64,000 bases of DNA from Flavimaribacter sediminis (GCF_019492055.1 NZ_JAICBX010000004.1:186001-250000), one strand, 5' to 3'. Counted from the first letter of the stretch, positions 1 to 8,570 are shown. Numbers and translations are program-made. Notes: generated by a model not told the origin, from the sequence alone.

Positions 1-1
1 C

Positions 2-127
2 GCCGGCTCTGCCGGTGCGAAGCGGGCGAACCAAGGCGGACGCGGCATCGGCGGTAAAATCGCTGGCGCCGTAATCGGCGCTTTCGCAAAGGGCCGCTCA
101 GCCAGATATCTCGGACGCTGGTATTGA
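2..127 (+). CDS. C-terminal end of an unidentified protein (cut by window edge)
   Basis: An open frame enters from the left edge and ends at the TGA at 125-127, giving 41 residues. The tail is rich in glycine and alanine (GGKIAGAVIGAFAKG) and ends in basic and aromatic residues (RYLGRWY), compatible with a glycine-zipper-like membrane or pore-associated segment, but I do not recognise the family. GC-rich codon use matches the neighbours. The intergenic region to the convergent HisD-like gene is about 110 bp and holds a weak 7-bp inverted repeat (164-170/181-187). Confidence 0.4.
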   Translation, partial: AGSAGAKRANQGGRGIGGKIAGAVIGAFAKGRSARYLGRWY

Positions 128-241
128 CGGATTGAACCCCGGGCAGGGCGGTAAAAGGTCATTGATCCTGGAGATCGTCACAGGATCCGTCCTATTTCGG
201 TGAGGAGAGCGTGTCACCTCGGCGACGAGTTTGATTTCGAG

Positions 242-1588
242 TCAGTTCGCAAGTCCCGCCGTCTGCCGAAGCTCCGAAACTGCGTTCGCATGAGCGTCAA
301 AGCCTTCGTACTCTGCAAACCGCTTCGTGTAGGGCGCCATGCTGCTGTAACCTTCCGCCGTAACATGACCGATGGAAGCGCTCTTGAGGAAGTCGTGCAC
401 GCCGAGCGGTGAGGCGTAGCGCGCTGCGCCGGCAGTTGGCAGAACCGCATTTGGTCCCATGACGTAGTTCGCAATCGAACCCGGGGCGTGCCTGCCGAGC
501 AGGATCTCCGCCGCATTGCGAATATGAGGCATATGATCGAATGGAGTCTCAGAAAGTATCTGAAGATGCTCGGGCGCATAGGCATTGACGAATTCGTACG
601 CTTGCTGCGGCGAGTCGGTCAGAACAACGCCGCCTTGCGCGCCGGAGAGAACGGACTTCGCGAATCCTGCCCGCCGGGCGTCCATCATTTTCAGAAAATG
701 TGGGATTTTTTGCCGGACAGACTCTGCGAGATCCCTCGACCAGGTTACCAGGAATGCGGAACTGTCCGCACCGTGCTCGGCTTCGATGAGGAGATCGAGG
801 GCAACAGTTCCCGCCTCGACCGTTCCATCCGCGAGTACGATGCTTTCGCTCGGGCCGGCGGGAACACGCGACGCTATTTGTCCTTGAAGCAGGCGTTTGG
901 CGGCGACGATCCACGGACTGCCCGGTCCCTCGAACTTCAGGCAACGCGGCACAGTCTGTGTTCCGAAAGCCGCTGCCGCTACCGCTACCGCGCCGCCCGC
1001 CTTGTATACTCTGTCTACACCGGCGATCCGGGCCGCCACCAACGTGGCGGCGTCGACCTTGCCGTTCGGGCCGGGCGGGGTCAACACAATCGGAGTCGGC
1101 ACGCCCGCCACCACTGCAGGTATCGCAGTCATCAGGGTAACGGACGGAAACGACCCTTTTCCCCTCGGGGTATAAACGGCGGCGCTGTCTATCGGCGTGA
1201 ACCGCTCGCCGACGAGCACGCCCGGTTGCATCTCTTTCAGCCACATGGCTTCGGGGCGCTGGGCCTCGTGAAAGCGGCGGATGTTGTCCGCAGCGTATTC
1301 AATCGTGCGGATCATATCCGGTTCCAGGGCGTCGAAAGCCGCGTCGAACTCTGATGCACTGGCGGCTATCCCGTGCTTTTCAAGGTCCGCATCGTCAAAC
1401 GCTGTTGCATAATGCTTGATGGCGTCGTCGCCGTTAAGTCTCACGGCTTCGACGATGGGAGCGGCGCCTTCGATGAAGCGATCCAGGTCATCCTCCGTGC
1501 GCGTCAGCAAAGCGGATCGCCGCTTTTGAGACATGGCGCTGAGTTCATGCAGAACAATGTCTCCGGCAGGCGGTGTCAGTTCGGTCAT
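242..1588 (-). CDS. Histidinol dehydrogenase-like NAD-dependent dehydrogenase (HisD paralogue)
   Basis: A 448-residue protein with the full length and fold signatures of the HisD family: PAGPSE near 243-248, EAEHGADS near 269-276 and AYAPEHL near 336-342, which carries the catalytic Glu-His pair. HisD oxidises an amino alcohol to the acid in two NAD-dependent steps. From remembered E. coli HisD, two of four zinc ligands look changed: Gln259 aligns with Glu269 and Asp360 with Asn374 (SIANY), while His262 and His419 are kept (His272, His433). It is the last gene of a run with an ABC transporter and a DMFase-like hydrolase, not a his operon, so I infer a catabolic paralogue acting on another alcohol or amino alcohol (compare HpsN, sulfopropanediol dehydrogenase). 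Family confidence is high; the substrate is unknown. Confidence 0.85.
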   Translation of the reverse strand: MTELTPPAGDIVLHELSAMSQKRRSALLTRTEDDLDRFIEGAAPIVEAVRLNGDDAIKHYATAFDDADLEKHGIAASASEFDAAFDALEPDMIRTIEYAADNIRRFHEAQRPEAMWLKEMQPGVLVGERFTPIDSAAVYTPRGKGSFPSVTLMTAIPAVVAGVPTPIVLTPPGPNGKVDAATLVAARIAGVDRVYKAGGAVAVAAAAFGTQTVPRCLKFEGPGSPWIVAAKRLLQGQIASRVPAGPSESIVLADGTVEAGTVALDLLIEAEHGADSSAFLVTWSRDLAESVRQKIPHFLKMMDARRAGFAKSVLSGAQGGVVLTDSPQQAYEFVNAYAPEHLQILSETPFDHMPHIRNAAEILLGRHAPGSIANYVMGPNAVLPTAGAARYASPLGVHDFLKSASIGHVTAEGYSSMAPYTKRFAEYEGFDAHANAVSELRQTAGLAN

Positions 1589-1618
1589 CGGCAGTATCTC
1601 GCGAGGTTTGTTTCGGCG

Positions 1619-2434
1619 TTAAGGCTGTTCCAGAGCCATAACTTTCAAGGTCTCCTCGCGAATTTCGGCGAGGATTTCCCTCTTGTAGTCGGTAAAGCGC
1701 GGATCGGTCAGCAACTCGAAGGAGCGAGGCCTCTCGAGGTCAATGGCGATGTCCCTCTTGACCCGGCCCGGACGACTGGCGAGCACGATCACGCGATCGG
1801 ACAGGAAAACAGCCTCATCGACATCATGGGTGACGAAAAGCACAGTGACCTTATGCTCTTCCCAGACCTTCAGCAGAAGCTCCTGCATCATGCCGCGCGT
1901 CTGTGCATCGAGAGCGCCAAAGGGTTCATCCATCAGCAAAATGGAAGGTTTGTAGACGAGCGCCCGGGCGATGGCCACACGCTGGCGCATACCGCCGGAG
2001 AGTTGCTTCGGATACGCCGTTTCAAACCCGGCGAGGCCGACCGCATGAATATAGTGTCTGACAAGTTCCGCCTTCTCGCTCTTCGCAATGGCGCTCTTTT
2101 CCAATGCAAAGCGGATATTGCCTTCTACCGTCATCCATTCAAACAGGCTGTAGCTCTGAAAGACAAAACCGCGATTGCGACCCGGTCCGCGTACGGACGC
2201 GCCGTCGATCCTGATTTCTCCCGCACTGGGTTCGTCCAGTCCGCCGACCATGTTGAGCAGTGTGGACTTGCCGCATCCGGACGTGCCTACGATAGAGACG
2301 AATTCATTCTGAAGGATTCGAAGATCGATCCGTTCGATGGCCACAAACGGAGCGCGGTTAACCTGGAACACCTTTGCCACGCCGTCCAATTCGACCTTCG
2401 GCGCGCCTGTCGCCTCGTTTTTCTGAGTGTTCAT
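1619..2434 (-). CDS. ABC transporter ATP-binding protein, NitT/TauT (SsuB/TauB) family
   Basis: A 271-residue ATPase with Walker A GTSGCGKST, signature [15 protein letters not shown], Walker B ILLMDEPFGALD and an H-loop (FVTHD). It powers uptake of a small organic anion or similar solute from the cytoplasmic face of the membrane. The start at 2434 is chosen because its ATGA overlaps the permease stop codon (2431-2433), a typical translational-coupling junction; the frame stays open further upstream but there it only shadows the permease. The next gene, the HisD paralogue, lies 30 bp downstream, so transport and oxidation are probably cotranscribed. Confidence 0.93.
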   Translation of the reverse strand: MNTQKNEATGAPKVELDGVAKVFQVNRAPFVAIERIDLRILQNEFVSIVGTSGCGKSTLLNMVGGLDEPSAGEIRIDGASVRGPGRNRGFVFQSYSLFEWMTVEGNIRFALEKSAIAKSEKAELVRHYIHAVGLAGFETAYPKQLSGGMRQRVAIARALVYKPSILLMDEPFGALDAQTRGMMQELLLKVWEEHKVTVLFVTHDVDEAVFLSDRVIVLASRPGRVKRDIAIDLERPRSFELLTDPRFTDYKREILAEIREETLKVMALEQP

Positions 2435-3276
2435 CGATTCGTTTCGTTCCAGCGGAACATCAGTCGGCCGACTCTCTTGAAGATCTGGTCCGTAACCAGT
2501 CCGAGAACGCCAATAAACAAGGTTCCGAAAAGGATAGTGTCGGTTGCCAGATAGCGCTGCGCATCCATAATTCGTCGCCCGAGACCCTGGTTCGCAGCGA
2601 CCAGTTCCGCGACAACCAGATAGGTCCAGGTCCATCCGATGGTGATCCGGAAGGTGTCCCAGATCGCCGGCGACGCCGCCGGCAGAATGATGCGCATGAG
2701 AATTTCGCGATTGCTGAATCCCAGCGTCTGACCAGCGCGGATCAGGTTCATGTCGATGTTCTTCACATTGTCCATGATCATCAGAACCTGCTGAAAAAAG
2801 GTGCCCAGAAAGAGGATTAGAATCTTCTGACCGTCGCCGATGCCGGTCCACAAAATGGACAGTGGAATAAGCGCAACAACCGGCATGTATCGCACGGTTG
2901 AAATCAGGGGCTCAAGAGCGCCTTCGATGATCTTGAAGTTCCCCATGAGAATACCGACCGGCACCGCGACAACGGTTGCGGTGAGCCAACCGATGACAAT
3001 GCGATATATGCTGACGGATGCGTCAGCGATGAGTATTCCCTCAGTAATCTGACGCCAGCCTTCGGAAAGAATCGCGCCCGGACTGGGCAGGAACAAGGGT
3101 TTGACGAGGACGAGGTAGGCAACCAGCCACCAAACCAGCAGCAAGATTGCCGGAACGACGATTCCTGCGGCGGTGAAGATCGGCTTGGGGATATCGGCGC
3201 GAAGCCGGAAAAGGTCTCGTACATGCCAGCGGGGCGTTTTCGGCGGCGAATGCATCTGATCAGTTTCGCTTTTCAT
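2431..3276 (-). CDS. ABC transporter permease, NitT/TauT (SsuC/TauC) family
   Basis: A 281-residue inner-membrane protein with about six hydrophobic segments. The first is near 31-55 (TAAGIVVPAILLLVWWLVAYLV); a BPD_transp_1-type region follows, with the EAA-like stretch (AGQTLGFSNREILMRIILP) that contacts the ATPase. The start MKSETDQ at 3276 leaves a normal short cytoplasmic N-terminus; an upstream in-frame start at 3453 would overlap the binding-protein gene and add an unlikely basic leader. It sits between the binding-protein gene (46-bp gap with a hairpin) and the ATPase (4-bp overlap). Confidence 0.92.
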   Translation of the reverse strand: MKSETDQMHSPPKTPRWHVRDLFRLRADIPKPIFTAAGIVVPAILLLVWWLVAYLVLVKPLFLPSPGAILSEGWRQITEGILIADASVSIYRIVIGWLTATVVAVPVGILMGNFKIIEGALEPLISTVRYMPVVALIPLSILWTGIGDGQKILILFLGTFFQQVLMIMDNVKNIDMNLIRAGQTLGFSNREILMRIILPAASPAIWDTFRITIGWTWTYLVVAELVAANQGLGRRIMDAQRYLATDTILFGTLFIGVLGLVTDQIFKRVGRLMFRWNETNR

Positions 3277-3288
3277 ATTGGTGTCGCC

Positions 3289-3309
3289 GGGGCGTCCCAG
3301 GGACGCCCC
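3289..3309 (-). terminator. GC-rich intercistronic hairpin between binding-protein and permease genes
   Basis: The 46-bp gap contains a nearly uninterrupted inverted repeat (GGGGCGTCCC, one A, GGGACGCCCC). There is no T-run, so it is more likely a 3'-end stabiliser or partial terminator. Such hairpins after binding-protein genes commonly raise binding protein over permease and ATPase. Confidence 0.6.
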
Positions 3310-3322
3310 AGCCATTCGATAT

Positions 3323-4285
3323 CTACTGACCAGCAACCTCGTAGAGGTTGTCCAGTACAAACAGGTCATCGGCCGACGGGATGGTCTTGATCTCCTGCGG
3401 GTTGGTTGCCTGCATGATCTCGGCAATTTCGGTGACGGTGGCCTGGAAGTCACCCTTCAGGAATTCGACGTTCTCGGCGACGTTGTACAGACGAACACCC
3501 TTGAAAGCCGGCTCGAATTCCTCCATCGGACTTCCGACGGCCTTCGCGATCATCGCTGCGCCTTCCTCGGGGTTCTCACGGATGAAGTTGATCGCATCGT
3601 CCCAAGACTTGATCAGGCCTTTCACCGCTTCTGGATTCTCTTCGATCCAGGTGGAGGAAGCAGTCAACATGTCACTGATGAGGCCAGGTTTCTCAGCGGC
3701 TGTGTAGATAACTTTGTAATTGTCATCCCGGGCCAAAGCCGTAGAGATGTAGGGCTCATATGTCACCGCAGCGTCGACGCGGCCGGCGATGAGCGCCAGA
3801 CCTGCTTCCGATGCTCCCATAGGAACATGCTCGATGTCCTCCATTGTCATGCCGTTGGCCTTCAGCGCATAGTTCATGAGCAAGTCGCTCGTCGCGCCCG
3901 TCTCGAAGGCAACCGTTTTTCCTTTGAGTTCCGGGATGGATCCGATGTCGTTCCCGGCAAGGATCGCGTCTGCTTCGAAAGACAGGTCCATAACCAGAAA
4001 GCCCTTTTGATCAACTCCCTGGTTGAAATTGGCGATCATGCCGTTGGTGGCGCTGGCGATTACGTCCAGATTGCCGCTCGCGAGCGCTGCGGTCATGTCC
4101 TGGTCCCAATTGAAAGTCGTCAGTTCGACTTCCACACCGTTATCATCAAAGAAACCCTTTTCTTCCGCGACCCAAAGGGGTCCGTAGCCAAGCCAGGGCT
4201 GCAGTCCGAGTCTCACGGGTTCAGCGTGAGTTATTGTCGTGCCCATCACCAGGGCCGCGAGTGTTATTCCCAATTTTTTATACAT
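3323..4285 (-). CDS. ABC transporter substrate-binding protein, NitT/TauT (TauA/SsuA) family
   Basis: A 320-residue periplasmic binding protein. The start MYKKLGITLAAL at 4285 is supported by an AAGGAGAA ribosome-binding site five bases upstream and begins a good Sec signal peptide (cleavage near THA-EP, about residue 21). The mature N-terminus (LGLQPWLGYGPLWVAEEKGFF) is typical of the NMT1/TauA-like family for sulfonates, nitrate, pyrimidine precursors and related solutes. It delivers substrate to the permease and ATPase encoded downstream. The ligand cannot be read from sequence; the neighbouring amide-hydrolase-like and HisD-like genes suggest an organic nitrogen compound. Confidence 0.92.
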   Translation of the reverse strand: MYKKLGITLAALVMGTTITHAEPVRLGLQPWLGYGPLWVAEEKGFFDDNGVEVELTTFNWDQDMTAALASGNLDVIASATNGMIANFNQGVDQKGFLVMDLSFEADAILAGNDIGSIPELKGKTVAFETGATSDLLMNYALKANGMTMEDIEHVPMGASEAGLALIAGRVDAAVTYEPYISTALARDDNYKVIYTAAEKPGLISDMLTASSTWIEENPEAVKGLIKSWDDAINFIRENPEEGAAMIAKAVGSPMEEFEPAFKGVRLYNVAENVEFLKGDFQATVTEIAEIMQATNPQEIKTIPSADDLFVLDNLYEVAGQ

Positions 4286-4326
4286 GCATGTTCTCCTTCG
4301 CATTGTGGATCCAGTTGTCATTCAGT

Positions 4327-6363
4327 CTAGCTTCGGTCCATCGATAGTCTTTCGAGCAGATTGCGCGTAATGACGCCAACATCGTTCATCTCTCCGGTTT
4401 CAGGCAGCGCGCCGCACCACGCGACCGAACTGGCGCTGAATATCAGGCCCCCGGCCGCGAGATGACGTATTGTCATTTCCGCACAGCGTCTGCTGTTCTG
4501 TTCGTCTTCTCCACCCTGATACCAGCGTGTCGGATCATGAAAAAAGTCGTCTGGAAACCCGGTTGCCCGCGCCACTACAACAACACCCGGTGAAGTTCCG
4601 AGGTGAGGATCGGTCGCGTCGACCTCGTATCCGGCGGCGCCGCCGAGGACCATCCCGCTGTCGCCGAAGGTCTCATTCGAGACGCCCTCGAACAACCAAG
4701 CGTGTTTCGGAGCGTGGCTCGCCGGTGTTCGGGAGAAGGGGCGGGCGCCGCTGAACCCCATCAGCGATATGGCGCCTCCGACGAGTGAGAATTCCCCTCT
4801 GCCTCGATTACGTAGATATCCGCCGGGCTCATTGGTGATCGAGAGCGCCTGCTCCGATACTGGACCGTCCCACGTTCTGCCAGCCTCAAGCGGCGATCGC
4901 CTTAATTCCATCAGGTCGTCCTGGAAGGCCACTGTTCCGGCGAATCCATTGCCGCCGAGATATGCCAGACTGCCTCCGGACGAAAGAAATTCACGAAGAG
5001 CGCCTTCCATCTCCATTGACACATACTCTGGATGGCTGCCTGTAACGACCGCCTTGTAATGCATAAGTGATTGGGGGCCGCGCTCATGCAGATCGTGATC
5101 AGTCATGATATCGACGGCAATGCCGTTGTCGTGACAAAAGCGCAGGAAATGCAAATCCACCGGCAGGTTATGCGGGCAGCCGCACAAAGGGTAGCGGTAG
5201 TCTGCGCGCAAAGTTGCTTTCGGTTTGCGGTAGGAGCACAGGGAAACGCCGCTATGGTCACTGTGATAGTCGTAGAGGGACCGTAAGTTGTTGTCGACCG
5301 CGAAACGTTGTCCCCTGTCTTCACAGAGCCATTCATAAAGGTGTGGAGGCAGAAACTCGTCGGCGTACGCGAGATAGGTCGCCGTGGGAATTACAAATAA
5401 CAACGGCGCACGCGCTTCCCGAGTTGAAACGAAAAACACGATGTCTTCCTTTCCGCTGTCACAAGTGACTTCGAACGCATAAACACCTGGCTCGGCCGCA
5501 GCGGGAACCTCCGCAATGACGGACGCGGGCCAGTCCAGCGGGCCCATGTCGTCGTCATGGCAATGGATTGCGTCGTAGTGAGTTGGCGCTATTCGAGGAT
5601 CAAAACCACTGCCATCCCATCGAAGCGAGGTCACGCAAAAGGTCGGGTTGTTCAGAACCTCCAGCACCAGCATTCGATTTTTATCCAGGATATTCCCTCG
5701 CGGCAGCAAGGTAGGGAAGGTCCAGTTAACTTCGCCGTCTTCGGTAAGCAGCTTTATTGCGGCGAACCTTGCGTTGAGCGTCGGGCATTTGTCTTCGCCG
5801 TCCGATCCGAAAAGAATATCCTGTGACAGATTTTTCCATGAGACTGCATCGATGCGTCTGCGAAAATGAATGGGGTAAAGCGCATCATGGCCTCTAACTT
5901 CAACAGCGAGGCATTCATCATCATTTTCCACAGTTACCGTCAGCCATGAATGTTTTGTGGCTGGCAGTAATTCCAGCTCAATGGAATCTATCTCCAGAAC
6001 AACCTTTCCGTTCCTAAGAAGCAGGCTGAGCGGCCCGTGCTTCAAGATTGTGCGTGGACTCTCATTCTGCGTCAGAAGCAACTCGAAACTGATGCCCTTG
6101 AGGCAACCGGCCTTCCTGACTTCATTCGCCGATATCCGCAGAAATGACCCCTGGTTGAAGTCTCTGTGGGCGCATGAAGCACTATCGAATTGCATCGGCC
6201 AATCCATTGATCGAGGCGACGGCAAATCCAGACGACGCACATTGACCGTTCGCACGGGCTCGACAGACGAAAGATGTAGACTAACCGATTGTCCCGACGC
6301 CGCGCTCCATGGCGTAGTATAACCAGCAATTATCATTGCGCTGTGGTCCACAGCTCGCTTCAT
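4327..6363 (-). CDS. N,N-dimethylformamidase large-subunit-like hydrolase
   Basis: A 678-residue protein resembling the large subunit of N,N-dimethylformamidase (DMFase), an iron-dependent amide hydrolase. The N-terminal half is a beta-rich, lectin-like region. The C-terminal half has the family signatures LLFVIPTATYLAYADE (about 321-336), TGSHPEY (about 441-447, with a Tyr where DMFase places an iron-ligating Tyr), LGGNGF and GAAGYEVD. No small DmfA1-like subunit is encoded nearby. The start at 6363 is preferred because AGGGGATC lies just upstream; an in-frame start at 6423 would run into the palindromic operator region. It leads the cluster into the transporter genes (42-bp gap). Activity on amides is inferred; the substrate is unknown. 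Confidence 0.75.
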   Translation of the reverse strand: MKRAVDHSAMIIAGYTTPWSAASGQSVSLHLSSVEPVRTVNVRRLDLPSPRSMDWPMQFDSASCAHRDFNQGSFLRISANEVRKAGCLKGISFELLLTQNESPRTILKHGPLSLLLRNGKVVLEIDSIELELLPATKHSWLTVTVENDDECLAVEVRGHDALYPIHFRRRIDAVSWKNLSQDILFGSDGEDKCPTLNARFAAIKLLTEDGEVNWTFPTLLPRGNILDKNRMLVLEVLNNPTFCVTSLRWDGSGFDPRIAPTHYDAIHCHDDDMGPLDWPASVIAEVPAAAEPGVYAFEVTCDSGKEDIVFFVSTREARAPLLFVIPTATYLAYADEFLPPHLYEWLCEDRGQRFAVDNNLRSLYDYHSDHSGVSLCSYRKPKATLRADYRYPLCGCPHNLPVDLHFLRFCHDNGIAVDIMTDHDLHERGPQSLMHYKAVVTGSHPEYVSMEMEGALREFLSSGGSLAYLGGNGFAGTVAFQDDLMELRRSPLEAGRTWDGPVSEQALSITNEPGGYLRNRGRGEFSLVGGAISLMGFSGARPFSRTPASHAPKHAWLFEGVSNETFGDSGMVLGGAAGYEVDATDPHLGTSPGVVVVARATGFPDDFFHDPTRWYQGGEDEQNSRRCAEMTIRHLAAGGLIFSASSVAWCGALPETGEMNDVGVITRNLLERLSMDRS

Positions 6364-6422
6364 TCTAGATCCCCTGCATCGGTTCGGCGGGTTCCGCCGC
6401 TTCAGGGTAGCGCATTCAGGCA

Positions 6423-6492
6423 TACCCCCCTATAGATGAGTTTAGCTTACAAACGGCCTAATTCAGGGGTATATACCCCTATCGGGGTATTA
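6423..6492. promoter_or_regulatory. Divergent promoter region with 16-bp palindrome and extra half-sites
   Basis: The perfect palindrome AGGGGTATATACCCCT occupies 6465-6480. A further half-site GGGGTAT follows at 6484-6490 and an opposed TACCCCC lies at 6423-6429 beside the hydrolase gene. The palindrome lies between the divergent LuxR-type gene and the catabolic cluster, only about 16 bp before the regulator start, so I infer it is the operator of that regulator, controlling both directions. Confidence 0.6.
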
Positions 6493-6496
6493 AGCG

Positions 6497-7285
6497 ATGG
6501 AATTTACTTGGGAAAGTCTGGGAGAAACGATTTCTTCTATTGGGGATGAGAACTTCTACCCCAATATTGCAGGCTACCTACGAGGTTGTATCGACTACGA
6601 CAACATCATAGTGATCGTATTTCATGGAACAGATGTCCCCTTGGTTCTCTTTCGGGAGATTCATGGGCCAGACGTTTTCAGACATGTTGAAGATCAGTAT
6701 TTGCCGGCAGCATATCTGCTCGACCCAATCTATCAATTCCATCTGGATCGGGGAAACCCCGGATTGTACAGGTTGCTGGATGTTGCGCCTGATCATTTCC
6801 GGCGTAGTCGATATTTCAAATGGTACTATGGCAGGATCGGGATAATCGACGAGATCACAATCGTCTTGCCAGTCAGTGAGTTTACCACCATCACCATATC
6901 CATAGGAAAGGATTCTTCATCAAATCAGATGTTCGGCGACCGCAACGAGGAGAAGTTGCGTCAGCATGAGCCCGTGATCATGGCCTTGCTCAAATCGCAT
7001 GCCAAATTGACCAAGTCGCCAAGCCGGAAAAATATCAATGTTCTGTCCATTACCGACAATCTTATCGGCTCCATGCAGGATCGCCACGGGGTGAAATTGA
7101 GCAAGCGCCAGGCCGAGGTTGCGCTATTTATTCTGCGAGGTCATTCCTCGCCTTCTATCGGATTACACCTTGGCGTCAGTCCACAAACCGTAAAGGTGTT
7201 TCGGAAACAATTATACGCCAAGTGCGATATATCATCCCAGGCGGAACTGTTTGCCATGATGATGCCGTTGCTTGAGCGCTCTTAG
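6497..7285 (+). CDS. LuxR-family transcriptional regulator
   Basis: A 262-residue protein. The C-terminal 65 residues form a GerE/LuxR-type helix-turn-helix (LSKRQAEVALFILRGHSS, then SPQTVKVFRKQLYAK). The N-terminal 180 residues are a putative sensory domain with no receiver or autoinducer-binding signature that I recognise. The gene is clearly AT-richer than its surroundings, suggesting recent acquisition or separate evolution. It is divergent from the hydrolase/ABC/HisD-like cluster and probably regulates it through the palindrome at 6465-6480. No strong Shine-Dalgarno sequence precedes the ATG, so initiation may be weak or nearly leaderless. Confidence 0.85.
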   Translation: MEFTWESLGETISSIGDENFYPNIAGYLRGCIDYDNIIVIVFHGTDVPLVLFREIHGPDVFRHVEDQYLPAAYLLDPIYQFHLDRGNPGLYRLLDVAPDHFRRSRYFKWYYGRIGIIDEITIVLPVSEFTTITISIGKDSSSNQMFGDRNEEKLRQHEPVIMALLKSHAKLTKSPSRKNINVLSITDNLIGSMQDRHGVKLSKRQAEVALFILRGHSSPSIGLHLGVSPQTVKVFRKQLYAKCDISSQAELFAMMMPLLERS

Positions 7286-7315
7286 GGAACGGGCGTCCGT
7301 ATGACGCCATTGCCG

Positions 7316-8347
7316 TCAGCCGTCCGGCATGACGATCTGCACCTTGCCATCGGGCTGCGCCAAAGCCTGCGGCAGACGGTCAATCGCCTGCTCCAGCGGC
7401 AGCTCCACCGACACGTCGGTTTTCCAGCGCCCGTCGCGGAAACGGTTCTGCACCTCGTTGAACACCCGCATTTTTTGGACAAAGCTGGTTTTGGCGGCCC
7501 AATCCGTAGTCCAGAAGCCTTCGATCATCTTGCGTTTGAAGATCATTGCGCCGGGATCGAGGATCTCGGCTGGCGAGTCGTCCAGTCTGCCGTAGATGAC
7601 CCACCGCGCCCGGTCGCCCATCATGGTGTGGGTCTGCGCGCTCCTGCCGCCTGCGACAGCGTCGAGGAAGACGACCGGCTTTTCTTTCTCCAGAATGCTC
7701 GCCAGATCCGCTTCGTAATCCGCGTCCGTTTCGTTCAGCGCGTAGGCGGCGCCCAGATCTTTGAGCATGGCTACGGGCGCTTCGCGGCGCACCAGCGCGA
7801 TCATGCGCTTGCCCTGGTCCTTCGCCAGTCCTGCCATCAGCTTGCCCAGCTGGCTGGCGGCGGCGGAGAAGACAAAAGCCTCTCCGGGTTTCACCAGATC
7901 CAGCATGGCCACCGCCGTCACCGGATTCACGACCAGCCCGGCGGCGTCACGATCCGCCACGCCTTTTTTCAACGGCAAAGCCAGCATTGCCTGGGTCACC
8001 GCATACTCGGCCCAGGTTCCGGATCCGTCAGGGGTTACGTAGAAACCCACCCTGCGGCCTTTGAGAAAATTGCCGTACAAACCCGGACCAGCGTCGACGA
8101 CGACGCCCACGCCTTCAAACCCGGCCGGCTTTCCCTCGACGCGCGGTTGTCCGTAGACCCCACGCACGAAGGCGATGTCCGACGGATTGATTGTCGCCCG
8201 ACGCATCTTGATCAGCACCTGTCCCGGCGCCAGCTTCGGTTTCGGGAATTCCGCCAGCTCCAGATAGTCGCCGGGCCGGTCGATATGGGTGTCGAGAGAT
8301 TCTGCCTTTTCGGCAAACCCGCCCTGCCGCAGCAGAAGCCCCTTCAT
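7316..8347 (-). CDS. MDR-family (quinone oxidoreductase-like) alcohol dehydrogenase
   Basis: A 343-residue medium-chain dehydrogenase/reductase. The N-terminal GroES-like domain carries INPSDIAFVRGVYG and GFEGVGVVV. The nucleotide-binding half has an FSAAASQLGKLMAGLAK stretch in place of a canonical GxGxxG. No cysteine-rich structural-zinc loop is visible, which fits NADPH-dependent quinone or enone reductases rather than zinc alcohol dehydrogenases. The start MKGLLLRQ at 8347 is chosen over an upstream in-frame start because MDR proteins begin this way. It is convergent with the regulator gene and divergent from degP; nothing ties it to the cluster at 0-7 kb. Confidence 0.85.
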   Translation of the reverse strand: MKGLLLRQGGFAEKAESLDTHIDRPGDYLELAEFPKPKLAPGQVLIKMRRATINPSDIAFVRGVYGQPRVEGKPAGFEGVGVVVDAGPGLYGNFLKGRRVGFYVTPDGSGTWAEYAVTQAMLALPLKKGVADRDAAGLVVNPVTAVAMLDLVKPGEAFVFSAAASQLGKLMAGLAKDQGKRMIALVRREAPVAMLKDLGAAYALNETDADYEADLASILEKEKPVVFLDAVAGGRSAQTHTMMGDRARWVIYGRLDDSPAEILDPGAMIFKRKMIEGFWTTDWAAKTSFVQKMRVFNEVQNRFRDGRWKTDVSVELPLEQAIDRLPQALAQPDGKVQIVMPDG

Positions 8348-8570
8348 GGCGCAAGCCCCGCATTTTGTTTTCGATACAAGCAATATGGGTCAGTGACGGT
8401 GTTGTGGTCAAACCATCAGCCCAGGTTGCGATGCTTTTCTGCCTCTGAAGGCATCGTTACTTGCCGAATACCTGAACCTTACCAAAAGTTCATGATCCAG
8501 CCAGCCTCCCGTAATGTTGTGGCGCATATTGCTTAACATATCGAATATGCGACAAGCAGAGGAATTCCAG

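Noticed and set aside
164-187. Possible terminator after the partial gene at the left edge
   Set aside because: The 7-bp stem has a 10-base loop and no T-run; too weak to assert.
1619-2851. 410-residue version of the ABC ATPase starting inside the permease gene
   Set aside because: The extra 139 residues are the permease read in another frame; the ATGA overlap at 2431-2434 gives the expected ATPase start.
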